Positions 1 through 9,278 of a stretch of 64,000 bases of DNA are shown piece after piece. Positions within the stretch are counted from its first letter, which is position 1. The number at the start of each line of letters is the position of its first letter. The translations under genes and the position numbers were made by a program. This DNA is from JABGPL01 sp964387885 (GTDB lineage: Bacteria; Electryoneota; AABM5-125-24; Hatepunaeales; Hatepunaeaceae): assembly GCA_964387885.1 (NCBI GenBank), contig CAYLYZ010000002.1, forward strand, positions 1 to 64,000, given 5' to 3'. Under the pieces are notes generated by a model. The model did no database searches, was not told where the DNA came from, and saw nothing but the letters and a program-made list of their open reading frames with translations.

Positions 1-48
1 AAACAGCAGCATCCCGGATACAAAATGAATCTACACACAAATTAGGAC

Positions 49-77
49 TTGACATTCTAATCAATGTGGACTATTTT
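49..77 (+). promoter_or_regulatory. Putative sigma70-like promoter of the cargo-gene array
   Basis: A perfect TTGACA (49-54) is followed after exactly 17 bases by TATTTT (72-77). It lies about 90 bases upstream of the first of four tandem paralogous genes. The gaps between the later copies (88, 44 and 78 bases) show no equally good match, so this may drive all four. Inferred from consensus only; promoter rules in this lineage may differ from those of Escherichia coli. Confidence 0.45.
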
Positions 78-165
78 TTGTACTTATAAGAGGTTTCCAC
101 TTGATTGTTAAATGTTAAACTGTTATTTTAAATAATAGGATTCAGAATCTCACCAGGGGTCTGCC

Positions 166-2094
166 ATGAAATCGATTTTTATTTTAATCCTTGTAACCAT
201 TTTTTCCTTTTCATCACCAATTATCGCCCAACCTCGTTTCGATCCACCCATCAATCAACCAATAAACTTTCCCGACACAAACGTGGGAAATACTTCACGT
301 CTGGGACTCACAGTTATGGGTGCCGGTCAAATGTGGATGCTGCAATTTCAAGTTAATGACCAATCTTTTTCAGTTGAACCACCCCAGCGGAATGTCGGTG
401 CACGGGAAGCGTTTGAGTTTATGATACGGTTTACTCCTCGCGGTGCCGGTGAGATACAAGGTATTATGACAGTTACCGCCATCGGTCAGAATGGTGATGC
501 GCACGCGTTTGAGGTTCAGCTTAATGGGCTCGGGATTGGTGAAGACAATCCTGAGATAGAGGTTGATCCGGAAGAAGTGCAATTTGAAATTGTGACTCCG
601 GAACAGAGAGAACGGTTTAGAATCCGTATTAATAGCATCGGGGAAGAACTCCTCGAGGTTGAATGGGAACTCGACCGGGTTGGTTGGATTTTTATCGACG
701 GGGATCGTCGTGATATCAATCTTGATCCCGGGGGGATGACACGCATATCATTAATTACGACTTACGATTTTCCGGAAAATGGGGAGTATGTTGCTAACCT
801 GACAATAAACTCTAATGACCCGGAACGTCCAGAGATTATAGTTCCAATAACCATGACAGTCGATATACCTGAATTCACAACCCAAACTATTGAACTGGAA
901 CAATGGTGGAATATGATATCCACCAATCGTGATTTCTCTGAAGATTTTGTTGATGATGAAGGTCCTGATATGGAGCTTATTTTTGCAGATATTGCTGAAC
1001 AGATCTCGCTCATCAAGGATCAATTGGGAGGGTTCTGTGCTCCGCCTTTTGATTACTGGGGTATTGATGCCTGGGAGTCTGATCGCGGATACCAGGTACG
1101 AACTCTTGAGGAGACCGAGCTCGAAGCAACCGGATCACTGATACCTTGGGATAGAGAGATATTTCTACACGGCGGATGGAATATTGTTCCATATTATCCC
1201 GTATATGAAAATGATGATTTGGCTCTTGCTCTTGAGGATTTAATCGAAAGGAACCTCCTGGAAATTGCGAAGGATGGTGATGGACGGTTCATAACATGGT
1301 GGGACGATTGGGGGTGGCCTAATCCCTGGGCTGTTCCCGGACAGAGCTACATGGTAAAGGTCACACAGAACTGTAGATTCAGATGGGCTCCGGAACCTGA
1401 ATGGGAGGTTAATAGTCAGATTGTACACAAAAAACGAGGATTATCGCATTTCGATTTCGATCTTGAGACAGCTCACTCTTCAAACAATATGTCGGTAGTA
1501 ATTCGAAGCATCTCTGCTGACAACACAGAATTAGATGGTTCAGAGGTCGGATGTTTTACCGAGGATAGTAGAATTGCAGGTGCTGCGATTGTACGGAAAT
1601 CAGATCAAGCTGTTGCTATGCCTGTTTGGGGAGATGAAATCCTGACTACCGACGAGAATGAAGGATTCAGAATAGGGGAGAGACTCACTTTCAGGATGTG
1701 GGATGCAACAACTGACGAAGAGTATCCGGTATCAATCACTGTGATTGAAGGTGAAAACAAATACTCGGAAAACGGTATTCTCATTTGTGATGGGAAAATT
1801 GAAAGAACCTTTGGTCCCGGAAGTCATCCTGAACAGTTTGCCATTACTGCGATGTATCCCAATCCGTTTAACAGTAATCTAACTGTGAGTTATACCATTT
1901 TCGAGTCAACACCCATTCAGATTGGTCTTTACTCGATAGATGGGAGATTGCTGAAAAGTATAGCATTGGCTGAAAATTCTATCGGAAGCCATACAACGAC
2001 AATTGATGCATCCGACCTTTCGGCGAGTGTTTATATCGTAAAGGTTGGTTATGGAGATTTTGTTCAGTCAAACAAGGTTGTACTGATCAAATAA
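166..2094 (+). CDS. T9SS-sorted secreted protein, array copy 1
   Basis: Predicted surface or secreted protein of 642 residues; its function is unknown. A signal peptide spans about 1-21. Two ASH/choice-of-anchor-D-like beta-sandwich domains follow (about 24-125 and 129-233), the second ending in the usual SNDPERPEIIVPI stretch. Next come two related segments of about 80 residues (241-322 and 329-407), each opening with W-N-[MI]-[IV] and closing near G-Y-x-V-[RK]. A further beta domain with a WGDE motif covers about 434-545. The T9SS type A sorting domain (556-642) has YPNPFNS at 564-570 and ends KVVLIK. The ATG follows the CAGGGG ribosome binding site of a leader shared with the three downstream paralogs. 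The modular make-up suggests adhesion or binding, but nothing shows a ligand. Confidence 0.88.
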   Translation: MKSIFILILVTIFSFSSPIIAQPRFDPPINQPINFPDTNVGNTSRLGLTVMGAGQMWMLQFQVNDQSFSVEPPQRNVGAREAFEFMIRFTPRGAGEIQGIMTVTAIGQNGDAHAFEVQLNGLGIGEDNPEIEVDPEEVQFEIVTPEQRERFRIRINSIGEELLEVEWELDRVGWIFIDGDRRDINLDPGGMTRISLITTYDFPENGEYVANLTINSNDPERPEIIVPITMTVDIPEFTTQTIELEQWWNMISTNRDFSEDFVDDEGPDMELIFADIAEQISLIKDQLGGFCAPPFDYWGIDAWESDRGYQVRTLEETELEATGSLIPWDREIFLHGGWNIVPYYPVYENDDLALALEDLIERNLLEIAKDGDGRFITWWDDWGWPNPWAVPGQSYMVKVTQNCRFRWAPEPEWEVNSQIVHKKRGLSHFDFDLETAHSSNNMSVVIRSISADNTELDGSEVGCFTEDSRIAGAAIVRKSDQAVAMPVWGDEILTTDENEGFRIGERLTFRMWDATTDEEYPVSITVIEGENKYSENGILICDGKIERTFGPGSHPEQFAITAMYPNPFNSNLTVSYTIFESTPIQIGLYSIDGRLLKSIALAENSIGSHTTTIDASDLSASVYIVKVGYGDFVQSNKVVLIK

Positions 2095-2182
2095 GGAAGT
2101 AATTCCGTTAAGTTAGTTTATTTACGGTCGTCATGTTGTTGATTTAAGAACAGCAGGATTCGAAATCTCACAGGAGTCAGCC

Positions 2183-4111
2183 ATGAAATCACTGTTTCTA
2201 TCAATCCTTTTAACATGTTTCATCTTCTCTTCGGCTGCAACCTCACAACCACGTTTTGATCCCCGAATTGGTGGTCGCCCGATCAACTTCCCTGACACTG
2301 ATGTGGGTAATGAGTCTCGGATTGGGTTGACAGTTTCGGGCGCAGGACAGATGTGGAATATTCAAATGGAGATTGATGATCAGTCTTTTTCGGTTGAACC
2401 ACCTCAGAGGGATATTGGCGCTGAGGAGGATTTTGAGTTTCAATTGATATTTGCTCCCCAACGTGCAGGCCAAATACGGTCAAGGGTGAGGATTGTTGCT
2501 ATAGATGAGGAGGGTAATGATCGCGTTTGTAGTGAAGCTCTGAATGGTTATGGAATCGGTGGAGGCAACCCTGAAATAATTGTTGAGCCCGAAGAAGTCC
2601 GTCTTGAAATAGGCGCACCTGATCAACGTGAAAGTTTTAGTATATTAGTTTCAAGTGTAGGTGATGATGTCCTCAGAATCGATTTGGAACTTGACGAAGT
2701 TGAATGGGTGACATTAAATTCTCGAGGTCGACCCCGAGTTGTAAATCCCGGTGACGAAACACGCATAGGCCTCAGAACTAATCACAATTTACCGGAAAAC
2801 GGTGAACATGTAGCAAACCTGACAATTACTTCAAATGACCAGAATCGGCCTGAGATCATTATCCCCATTACAATAATCATTGACATTCAGGAAATCTCGA
2901 CGGTCGGGATCGAACTTATAGAACGTTGGAACATGATTTCAAGCAATCGAGTTTTCAGTGAGGATTTCATTGATGACGAGGGTCCGGATATGCAATTGAT
3001 ATTTGAAGATATCATCGAACAGATCATGTTTATAAAAGACGGATTTGGTTCATTTTCTTCGCCTGAATTTGATTACTGGGGCATTAGAACATGGGAAACC
3101 GGTCAGGGATATTTGGTTAGAACTACCGAAGAAACCGAGCTCGAGATTACCGGAACGATGATCCCGAGGGACAGAGAAATTTTTCTACGTCGAGGGTGGA
3201 ATATTGTTGCTTATTATCCTGTATATATACATGACCATTTGGGTATAGCACTCATGGATCTAATTGACAGGAATCTCCTGATAATCGCAAAGGATGGACA
3301 TGGACGTTTTTTCTTTGTAAACGACTGGTGGCCTGTACCTCCACAGGCCATTCCAGGACAAGCTTATTTGATAAAAGTCACTCAAAACTGTTGGTTTAAC
3401 TGGGGGCCAGAACTGGAAGACCAGGTGAATGATTTTCAAATTCCGGATGAATCAACCCTGTCACACTTCGACTTTGATCTTAACTCAGTTCATTCATCGC
3501 ACAATATGTCGGTTGTTATTCGCAGTATAAGTGATGACAAAGCTGTTCCGGATGGAGCAGAGGTAGCATGTTTTACGCAGGATGGAAAAATTGCCGGAGC
3601 AAGATTAATCCAAAGCTCAAATCAATCAGCAGGATTAGCTGTCTGGGGTGATGAACTTTTGACTGTTAATGAGGTCGAAGGTTTCAGAACAGGGGAGAAT
3701 CTCACCTTCAGAATGTGGGATCCAGTTCAAGAAGAAGAGTATCCGATATCCATCACAGTTGTTGAAGGGGAAAATAAATACTCGGAAAACGGGATACTTA
3801 TTTGTGATGGGAAAATTGAAAGAACCGTTGGTTCCGGAAGTCATCCTGAACAGTTTGTTGTAACTGCAATGTATCCCAATCCGTTTAACAGCAGTTTAAC
3901 GGTTAATTATACTCTATTGGAACCAATAGATATACATGTCGGGCTTTATTCTATTGATGGTAGATTGCTAAAGAGTGTAAGTCATACGGATAATTCAGTT
4001 GGCAGTCATTCAACTACAATCGATGCATCCGACCTTTCAGCAGGGATTTATTTGATTCAGGTTGGATATTCCAATCGAATTCAGTCGAGTAAGGTAGTGC
4101 TTTTAAAATAG
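2183..4111 (+). CDS. T9SS-sorted secreted protein, array copy 2
   Basis: Second of four tandem paralogs, 642 residues, with the same order of parts as copy 1: signal peptide (1-21), two ASH-like domains, two W-N-[MI]-[IV] repeat segments, a beta domain with WGDE, and a sorting domain with YPNPFNS ending KVVLLK. The sequence has drifted most in the first ASH domain (for example a cysteine in the VCSEAL stretch where the others have HAFEVQL or similar) and in the loops around residue 380. It starts at an ATG 5 bases after CAGGAGT. The gap from copy 1 is 88 bases with no evident terminator, so the two are probably co-transcribed. Ligand and function are unknown. Confidence 0.87.
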   Translation: MKSLFLSILLTCFIFSSAATSQPRFDPRIGGRPINFPDTDVGNESRIGLTVSGAGQMWNIQMEIDDQSFSVEPPQRDIGAEEDFEFQLIFAPQRAGQIRSRVRIVAIDEEGNDRVCSEALNGYGIGGGNPEIIVEPEEVRLEIGAPDQRESFSILVSSVGDDVLRIDLELDEVEWVTLNSRGRPRVVNPGDETRIGLRTNHNLPENGEHVANLTITSNDQNRPEIIIPITIIIDIQEISTVGIELIERWNMISSNRVFSEDFIDDEGPDMQLIFEDIIEQIMFIKDGFGSFSSPEFDYWGIRTWETGQGYLVRTTEETELEITGTMIPRDREIFLRRGWNIVAYYPVYIHDHLGIALMDLIDRNLLIIAKDGHGRFFFVNDWWPVPPQAIPGQAYLIKVTQNCWFNWGPELEDQVNDFQIPDESTLSHFDFDLNSVHSSHNMSVVIRSISDDKAVPDGAEVACFTQDGKIAGARLIQSSNQSAGLAVWGDELLTVNEVEGFRTGENLTFRMWDPVQEEEYPISITVVEGENKYSENGILICDGKIERTVGSGSHPEQFVVTAMYPNPFNSSLTVNYTLLEPIDIHVGLYSIDGRLLKSVSHTDNSVGSHSTTIDASDLSAGIYLIQVGYSNRIQSSKVVLLK

Positions 4112-4155
4112 GAAAGTATTTCCGGTAGGTTAGTTAGTTTCACCAGGAGTCTGCC

Positions 4156-6075
4156 ATGAAATCATTGTTTCTATTCACCTTTTTAACCTGTTTAATTCTC
4201 TCAATTACTGCAATAGGGCAACCTCAATTTGATCCCCCGATTGATCAACCGATCAACTTTCCCGATACTGATCTTGGTGATGTGTCACGACTCGGATTGA
4301 CTGTAATGGGTGCGGGACAGTTGTGGATTTTACAATTTGAGGTAAATGATCAAGCATTCCTTGTTGAACCACGAGAAAGGATTGTGGGTGCACGTGAGGC
4401 AGTCGAATTCGAGCTGATGTTTGCACCTCGACGAGCGGGTCAGGTTCAGGCAATTATGACTGTAACAGCTATTGTCGAGGATGGAGACGCACTCGTTTTC
4501 GAAGTCCAACTGAATGGCAATGGCATCGGTGAAGATCGTCCGGAGATTGCTGTTGAGCCTGAAGAATTCCAGCTTGAAATTAACGCTCATGAACAACGTG
4601 AGTCCTTTATTATCAACGTTTCAAACATTGGAAATGAGGTGCTGGAAATCGAATGGGAGCTTGATGTAGTTGAATGGGCATATCTGCGACACGATCGTCG
4701 CGGAGGTGAACTCAATCCCGGGAGTAATGTAAATATCTTTATTAGAACAACTCACGATCTTCCAGAAAACGGTGGGTACGTGGCTAATCTGACAATCGAT
4801 TCCAATGATCCGGATCGTCCTGAGATTATAGTCCCAATCTCGATGATAGTTGACATTCCTGAATTCACAACCCTTGCGATTGAGCTTCGTGAAGGTTGGA
4901 ACATGATCTCGAGCAATCGAGAATTTACTGAGGATTTTGTTGACGACGAAGGTCCGGATATACAATTGATCTTTGAAAACATTATTGAACAGATATCACA
5001 TATCAAAGACTGGCGTGGTCGATTCTGTTCACCTGAATTTGATTACTGGGGCATTAGTGCATGGGAAACTGATCAGGGATATCAAGTAAGAACACTCGAG
5101 GAAACTGAGCTTGAGGTAACCGGATCGGTGATACCGTGGGACAGAGAGATATTTTTACGTCGCGGATGGAACATTGCCCCATATTACCCAACCTACGATA
5201 ATGGTATAAGAGATGCTCTCAATGATCTAATAGAGCGAGATCTGCTGATATTAGCAAAAGATGGATATGGACGTTTTATTCATCCCGAATTTATCTTCGG
5301 GGATCCTTCTGCATTTCCGGGACAGGGATATATGCTAAAAGTCACTCAGAACTGTCGTTTTAGCTGGGGACCTGAATTCTGGTGGCAAGTAAACGATCAA
5401 TTTGTACCGGAGGAGCTGGGATTATCACACTTCGGCTTTGATCTTAAGATTGCTCATTCTTCAAATAATATGTCAGTTATCTTCCGATGCATAGAGGCGG
5501 ACGGGGTAATTTCAGATGGTGCTGAGATCGCCTGTTTTACAGAGCATAATAAAATTACCGGTGCCGGGATTATCCGGAGCTCAGATCAATCTGTCGGTTT
5601 TGCAGTTTGGGGTGATGAACTCCTTACTGATGATGTGGTCGAAGGTTTCAGGGTAGGGGAGAGGCTCACTTTCAGAATGTGGGATCCAGTCCGAAAGGAA
5701 GAGTATCCAGTATCAATCACCGTGGTTGAGGGGGAAAATAAATACTCGGAAAATGGAATCCTTATTTGTGACGGGAAAGTCGAAACAACAGGTAGTTCCG
5801 ACAATCTTCCGGAACAGTTTACAGTTACAGCAATGTATCCAAATCCGTTTAATAGCAGTTTAACAATGAATTATTATCTAACGGAATCAATCGATATACA
5901 TGTCGGGCTTTATTCGATTGACGGGAGATTGCTGAAGAGTGTCTTTCCTTCAGATAATACTCCTGGAGAATACTCATTTACAATCGATGCATCCGATCTT
6001 TCTGCGGGGATTTATGTAATCAAGGCTGAATATTCGGATAGAATTCAGTCGAGTAAGTTAGTGCTTTTAAAATAA
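4156..6075 (+). CDS. T9SS-sorted secreted protein, array copy 3
   Basis: Third tandem paralog, 639 residues. The signal peptide is almost the same as in copy 4. The usual series follows: two ASH-like domains, two W-N-[MI]-[IV] segments, the WGDE beta domain and a sorting domain with YPNPFNS, ending KLVLLK. The insert loop in the second W-N segment is shorter than in copies 1 and 2, which accounts for the smaller size. The spacer from copy 2 is only 44 bases, the shortest in the array, and lacks the poly-purine segment seen before copies 2 and 4. The ribosome binding site is CAGGAGT. Function is unknown; it is presumably exported with its paralogs. Confidence 0.87.
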   Translation: MKSLFLFTFLTCLILSITAIGQPQFDPPIDQPINFPDTDLGDVSRLGLTVMGAGQLWILQFEVNDQAFLVEPRERIVGAREAVEFELMFAPRRAGQVQAIMTVTAIVEDGDALVFEVQLNGNGIGEDRPEIAVEPEEFQLEINAHEQRESFIINVSNIGNEVLEIEWELDVVEWAYLRHDRRGGELNPGSNVNIFIRTTHDLPENGGYVANLTIDSNDPDRPEIIVPISMIVDIPEFTTLAIELREGWNMISSNREFTEDFVDDEGPDIQLIFENIIEQISHIKDWRGRFCSPEFDYWGISAWETDQGYQVRTLEETELEVTGSVIPWDREIFLRRGWNIAPYYPTYDNGIRDALNDLIERDLLILAKDGYGRFIHPEFIFGDPSAFPGQGYMLKVTQNCRFSWGPEFWWQVNDQFVPEELGLSHFGFDLKIAHSSNNMSVIFRCIEADGVISDGAEIACFTEHNKITGAGIIRSSDQSVGFAVWGDELLTDDVVEGFRVGERLTFRMWDPVRKEEYPVSITVVEGENKYSENGILICDGKVETTGSSDNLPEQFTVTAMYPNPFNSSLTMNYYLTESIDIHVGLYSIDGRLLKSVFPSDNTPGEYSFTIDASDLSAGIYVIKAEYSDRIQSSKLVLLK

Positions 6076-6153
6076 GGAAGTATTTCCGGTAGGTTAGTTA
6101 ATTTGTTGTTATTTAAGAAGCAACAAGGCTTGTGATCTCATCAGGAGTTTGCC

Positions 6154-8076
6154 ATGAAATCATTGTTTCTATTCACCTTTTTAACTTGTTTAATTCTTTC
6201 AATTGCAGCATTAGCGCAGCCTCGTTTTGAACCTCCAATAGATCAACCGATAAACTTTCCCGATACCGATGTCGGCAATGCCTCACGCCTTGGTCTAACA
6301 GTCATGGGTGCAGGACAATTATGGAATTTACGATTCGACGTCAACAACCAGTCTTTCTCGGTAGAACCACCTCAAAGGAATGTTGGTGCTCGGGAAGCTT
6401 TTGAGTTCACCTTGATATTTTCACCGCAGCAGGCGGGGCAGGTTCAAGGGCTTATGAGAGTTACCGCTGTTGGTCAGGATGGAGATGGACACGCTTTTGA
6501 AGTCCAGCTGAACGGTAATGGCGTCGGTGAAGATCGTCCCGAGATTGCTGTTGAGCCTGAAGAGGTGCAAATCGAAATCGAGATTCCCGAACAAGAGGAA
6601 AGTGTTACAATTACCGTCACAAACACCGGCAATGAAATCCTTGAGATCGAGTGGGAGCTTGAGGAGGTTGAGTGGTTATATCTGCGAGGTAATGCTCGAA
6701 GACGAAGTATTAATCCCGGGAGCAATTATCGTATTGGAATCAATACCTCCCATGATTTCCCGGAAAACGGTGAGCATCTCACTACCCTAATAATTACATC
6801 CAATGATCCGGATCGTCCCGAATTTATAGTGCCAATCACAATGATCGCTCAAATCCCTGAAATCACAACCCAGACAATTGAGTTAAATAGAGGGTGGAAC
6901 ATTATCTCAACCAATCGGGTGTTTATGGAGGATTTCATAGACGAGGAGGGACCGGATATGCAATTGATCTTTGGAGATATCATTGAGCAAATTTCCCATA
7001 TCAAAGACTGGTGGGGCAGATTTTGCTCGCTTGAATTTGATTATTGGGGCATCGATAGGTGGGAGACTGATCAGGGGTATATGGTGAGAACCCTCGAAGA
7101 AACAGAGCTCGAGGTTACCGGAGCGTTAATTCCGTGGGACAGGGAGATATTCTTACGTCGCGGATGGAACATAATTTCGTATTACCCATCCTACGAATCA
7201 GACAATCTATTGATTGCCCTTTGGGATCTGGTCGATCGTGACTTGCTCCTGCTTGCAAAAGATGGTCAGGGGCGTTTTGTAAATCCGGATTTTGGATTCA
7301 TGCCTCCCCGGGCACATCCCGGACAAGGATTTATGGTGAAAGTCACCCAAAACTGCAGATTCAGCTGGTGGCCTGACCTTAGATGGGGAGTCAATAATCA
7401 GATTAAACCGGAGAACCAGAGATTATCACATTTCGATTTTGATCTTGAAACCGCTCATTCATCTAATAACATGTCGGTTGTTATTCGAACAATTTCTGCT
7501 GATAATGCTGTACCAGATGGTGCGGAAATAGCCTGTTTTATAGAGGATGGCAAAATTGCCGGGGCAGGATTAATACAAAGCTCAGATCAATCAGCAGGAT
7601 TAACTGTCTGGGGTGATGAACTCTTGACGGATGATGAGGTCGAAGGTTTCAAAATGGGGGAGAAACTTACTTTCAGAATGTGGGACCCAATTCGAAATGA
7701 AGAGTATCCGGTATCGTTCACGGTGGTTGAAGGTGAAAATAAATACACAGAAAATGGTATCCTTATTTGTGATGGGAAAGTTGAGAGAAATGGTAGCTCA
7801 GGATTTTATCTGGAGCAGTTTGCTGTTAAAGCAATTTATCCCAATCCTTTTAACAGCAATCTGACTGTGGATTATTGTCTTTTTGAGTCAAACGATCTAC
7901 AGGTAGGGCTTTATTCAGTCGATGGGAGATTACTCAAAAGCGTGAATCCCGAGAAAAAGTCGATAGGCAATCACACTGTTACAATAAATGCTGCCGATCT
8001 CTCGACAGGAGTTTACGTTGTTAAAATCAGTATCGGGGATCAACAACAAATGAAAAAAGTTGTTTTGATAAGATAA
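6154..8076 (+). CDS. T9SS-sorted secreted protein, array copy 4
   Basis: Last of the four paralogs, 640 residues, with the same architecture as the others. The sorting domain carries YPNPFNS, but its last 30 residues differ most from those of the other copies (it ends KKVVLIR and has a QQQMKK stretch), so the last copy may have escaped sequence homogenisation at its 3' end. The repeat segments keep the DYWGI and RRGWNI motifs. A strong rho-independent terminator follows 30 bases after the stop, which closes the array as a transcription unit. Function is unknown. Confidence 0.87.
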   Translation: MKSLFLFTFLTCLILSIAALAQPRFEPPIDQPINFPDTDVGNASRLGLTVMGAGQLWNLRFDVNNQSFSVEPPQRNVGAREAFEFTLIFSPQQAGQVQGLMRVTAVGQDGDGHAFEVQLNGNGVGEDRPEIAVEPEEVQIEIEIPEQEESVTITVTNTGNEILEIEWELEEVEWLYLRGNARRRSINPGSNYRIGINTSHDFPENGEHLTTLIITSNDPDRPEFIVPITMIAQIPEITTQTIELNRGWNIISTNRVFMEDFIDEEGPDMQLIFGDIIEQISHIKDWWGRFCSLEFDYWGIDRWETDQGYMVRTLEETELEVTGALIPWDREIFLRRGWNIISYYPSYESDNLLIALWDLVDRDLLLLAKDGQGRFVNPDFGFMPPRAHPGQGFMVKVTQNCRFSWWPDLRWGVNNQIKPENQRLSHFDFDLETAHSSNNMSVVIRTISADNAVPDGAEIACFIEDGKIAGAGLIQSSDQSAGLTVWGDELLTDDEVEGFKMGEKLTFRMWDPIRNEEYPVSFTVVEGENKYTENGILICDGKVERNGSSGFYLEQFAVKAIYPNPFNSNLTVDYCLFESNDLQVGLYSVDGRLLKSVNPEKKSIGNHTVTINAADLSTGVYVVKISIGDQQQMKKVVLIR

Positions 8077-8105
8077 CGGGTTTCAATAACACATAAACTA
8101 ATACT

Positions 8106-8162
8106 AAACTGCTGGTATCGCCGGAAAATGTCCGATCTTTCCGATTATTCCAGCAGTTTTTT
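8106..8162 (+). terminator. Rho-independent terminator after the cargo array
   Basis: A perfect 10-base stem AAACTGCTGG (8106-8115) pairs with CCAGCAGTTT (8150-8159) and runs into T6. The 34-base loop contains a second stem, CGGAAA with TTTCCG, so the structure is a nested hairpin. It lies just after the fourth paralog. Confidence 0.85.
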
Positions 8163-8180
8163 CATTATTATATAACATAG

Positions 8181-8286
8181 CTCAAAAGTATTTCGTTTAA
8201 ATCCATTTGTTGTTTCTGGTTGTTTTCAAATGAACGAAGTGAATGTAAACTGCCAGATTACGCTTCGCTTGAAATCAGGCAGTAAT
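8181..8286 (+). repeat. Palindromic repeat, copy A (left of the methyltransferase)
   Basis: About 106 bases that recur at 9161-9267 in the same orientation. The last 75 bases (8212-8286) form an imperfect palindrome: an arm beginning GTTTCTGG pairs with an arm ending CAGGCAGTAAT around a roughly 20-base centre that contains CTGCCAG. Most differences from copy B are C/T changes, and two of these become G-U pairs in the hairpin. The copies bracket one gene. Confidence 0.85.
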
Positions 8287-8324
8287 AACTCAATTCAACA
8301 TGCGAAAATACATTCAAGGACTGC

Positions 8325-8330
8325 TATAAT
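8325..8330 (+). promoter_or_regulatory. Possible -10 element before the methyltransferase
   Basis: A perfect TATAAT lies 27 bases before the TTG start of the methyltransferase. No good -35 box is present (TGCGAA, 18 bases upstream, is weak), so this is only a candidate. Confidence 0.3.
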
Positions 8331-8356
8331 ATTAAAACTCAATCCATTGGAGAAGC

Positions 8357-9133
8357 TTGAGCGCAGATTACAAACAAGTCAGGTTTGAGGTATTTTCCCA
8401 ACCTGTAGCATACGATCCTGAGTTGGCGGAAATTGTTCGTGATTATCCTTCACATAACAAAATTGCCAATCAGGCAAGCCAGAACATCTTCCAATATTTG
8501 ACCCGATATGTCAAGGCAATATGCGAACTCCATTTCGGAAAACCTTTCAGAGACATCAGCGTTCTCGATTGGGGGTGTGGAATGGGGCAGATAACTTACA
8601 TGTTGCGTAAGAATGGCTCTGACCCGATGAGTTGCGATATTCAGCGATCAGCTGATGATTCCGCCTTTGGTCAACCGACTCCGATCATAGAAAACTGTAA
8701 TATTGATGTTATCCCTCTCGAACACGATTTCAAACTGCCATTCGCAGGTGATTCAATTGATGTTGTATTGAGCTTCGGAGTGCTCGAACATGTTGCGAAT
8801 GATCTTGAATCGTTAAAAGAGATAAATAGAATATTGAATCCTAATGGTCTTTTCTTCTGTTTTTTTCTTCCGTATTTTCTGTCCTGGACACAACATCTGG
8901 CTCATATCAGAAAAGATTATTATCATGATCATCTCTACAAGATGAAACAGGTGAAAGGTCTTTTGGGAAAGAGCAATTTTGAGTTGCTTGATATCTGGCA
9001 CAGGCAGTTATTTCCGAAAAATTTTGTTAAGTATCCGAAGTATCGCTGGTTTGAAAAGTGCGATCAGTTCCTTACAAATTATTCATTCCTGAAGTATTTC
9101 AGTACTAATATTGAATTCTTAGGCTTAAAATGA
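8357..9133 (+). CDS. Class I SAM-dependent methyltransferase
   Basis: A 258-residue protein with the Rossmann fold of small-molecule methyltransferases (methyltransferase type 11-like). Motif I is VLDWGCGMGQ (69-78), an acidic residue ends the next strand (SCDI), and the post-motif segment SFGVLEHVAND is typical of the family. An IxxxLNPNG turn precedes the fifth strand. The C-terminal part is rich in aromatic and basic residues and probably sets the substrate, which I cannot name. The start is TTG with GGAGA 4-8 bases upstream; no ATG fits. The gene stands alone between two direct palindromic repeats and after a terminator, so it looks like an independent unit and possibly an acquired one. 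No restriction enzyme or sugar-synthesis gene is next to it. Confidence 0.85.
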   Translation: MSADYKQVRFEVFSQPVAYDPELAEIVRDYPSHNKIANQASQNIFQYLTRYVKAICELHFGKPFRDISVLDWGCGMGQITYMLRKNGSDPMSCDIQRSADDSAFGQPTPIIENCNIDVIPLEHDFKLPFAGDSIDVVLSFGVLEHVANDLESLKEINRILNPNGLFFCFFLPYFLSWTQHLAHIRKDYYHDHLYKMKQVKGLLGKSNFELLDIWHRQLFPKNFVKYPKYRWFEKCDQFLTNYSFLKYFSTNIEFLGLK

Positions 9134-9160
9134 TCTTGATATCATGGGATTATAACACGT

Positions 9161-9267
9161 CTTAAAAGTATTTTCGTATAAATCCCTCTGACGTTTCTGG
9201 CTGTTTTCAAACGAACGAAGTGAATGCAAACTGCCAGATTACGCTTCGTTTGAAATCAGGCAGTAAC
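9161..9267 (+). repeat. Palindromic repeat, copy B (right of the methyltransferase)
   Basis: Second copy of the element at 8181-8286. The palindromic core (9193-9267) is better kept here: the two arms match at 20 of 23 positions, from GTTTCTGG to CAGTAAC. It lies between converging genes, 12 bases from the end of the cyclase gene, where it could also act as a transcription stop, although no T-run follows. Confidence 0.85.
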
Positions 9268-9278
9268 AAAATGTTGGA

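Larger units (their letters stand above)
142..8076 (+). repeat. Tandem four-fold duplication of a 1.9 kb gene with its leader
   Basis: Four copies of the same gene, each with its upstream leader, lie head to tail. The leaders share a CAGGAGT-type ribosome binding site followed by a GCCATGAAATC start region. Each of the first three stops is followed by a related AAATAaGGAAGTAtTTCCG-like segment and GTTAGTTA. Copies 3 and 4 have almost the same signal peptide and are probably the most recent duplicates in the N-terminal part. The duplicated unit therefore includes intergenic DNA as well as the coding region. Confidence 0.9.

Noticed and set aside
8357..9133. Restriction-modification methylase
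   Set aside because: The sequence lacks DNA-methylase catalytic motifs such as [DNS]PPY or PC, and no restriction enzyme gene is adjacent.
8212..9267. Integron gene cassette with attC sites
   Set aside because: The palindromes are of attC-like size and flank one gene, but the ends read GTTTCTG...CAGTAAC rather than the attC core pair RYYYAAC...GTTRRRY, and no integrase gene is in the window.
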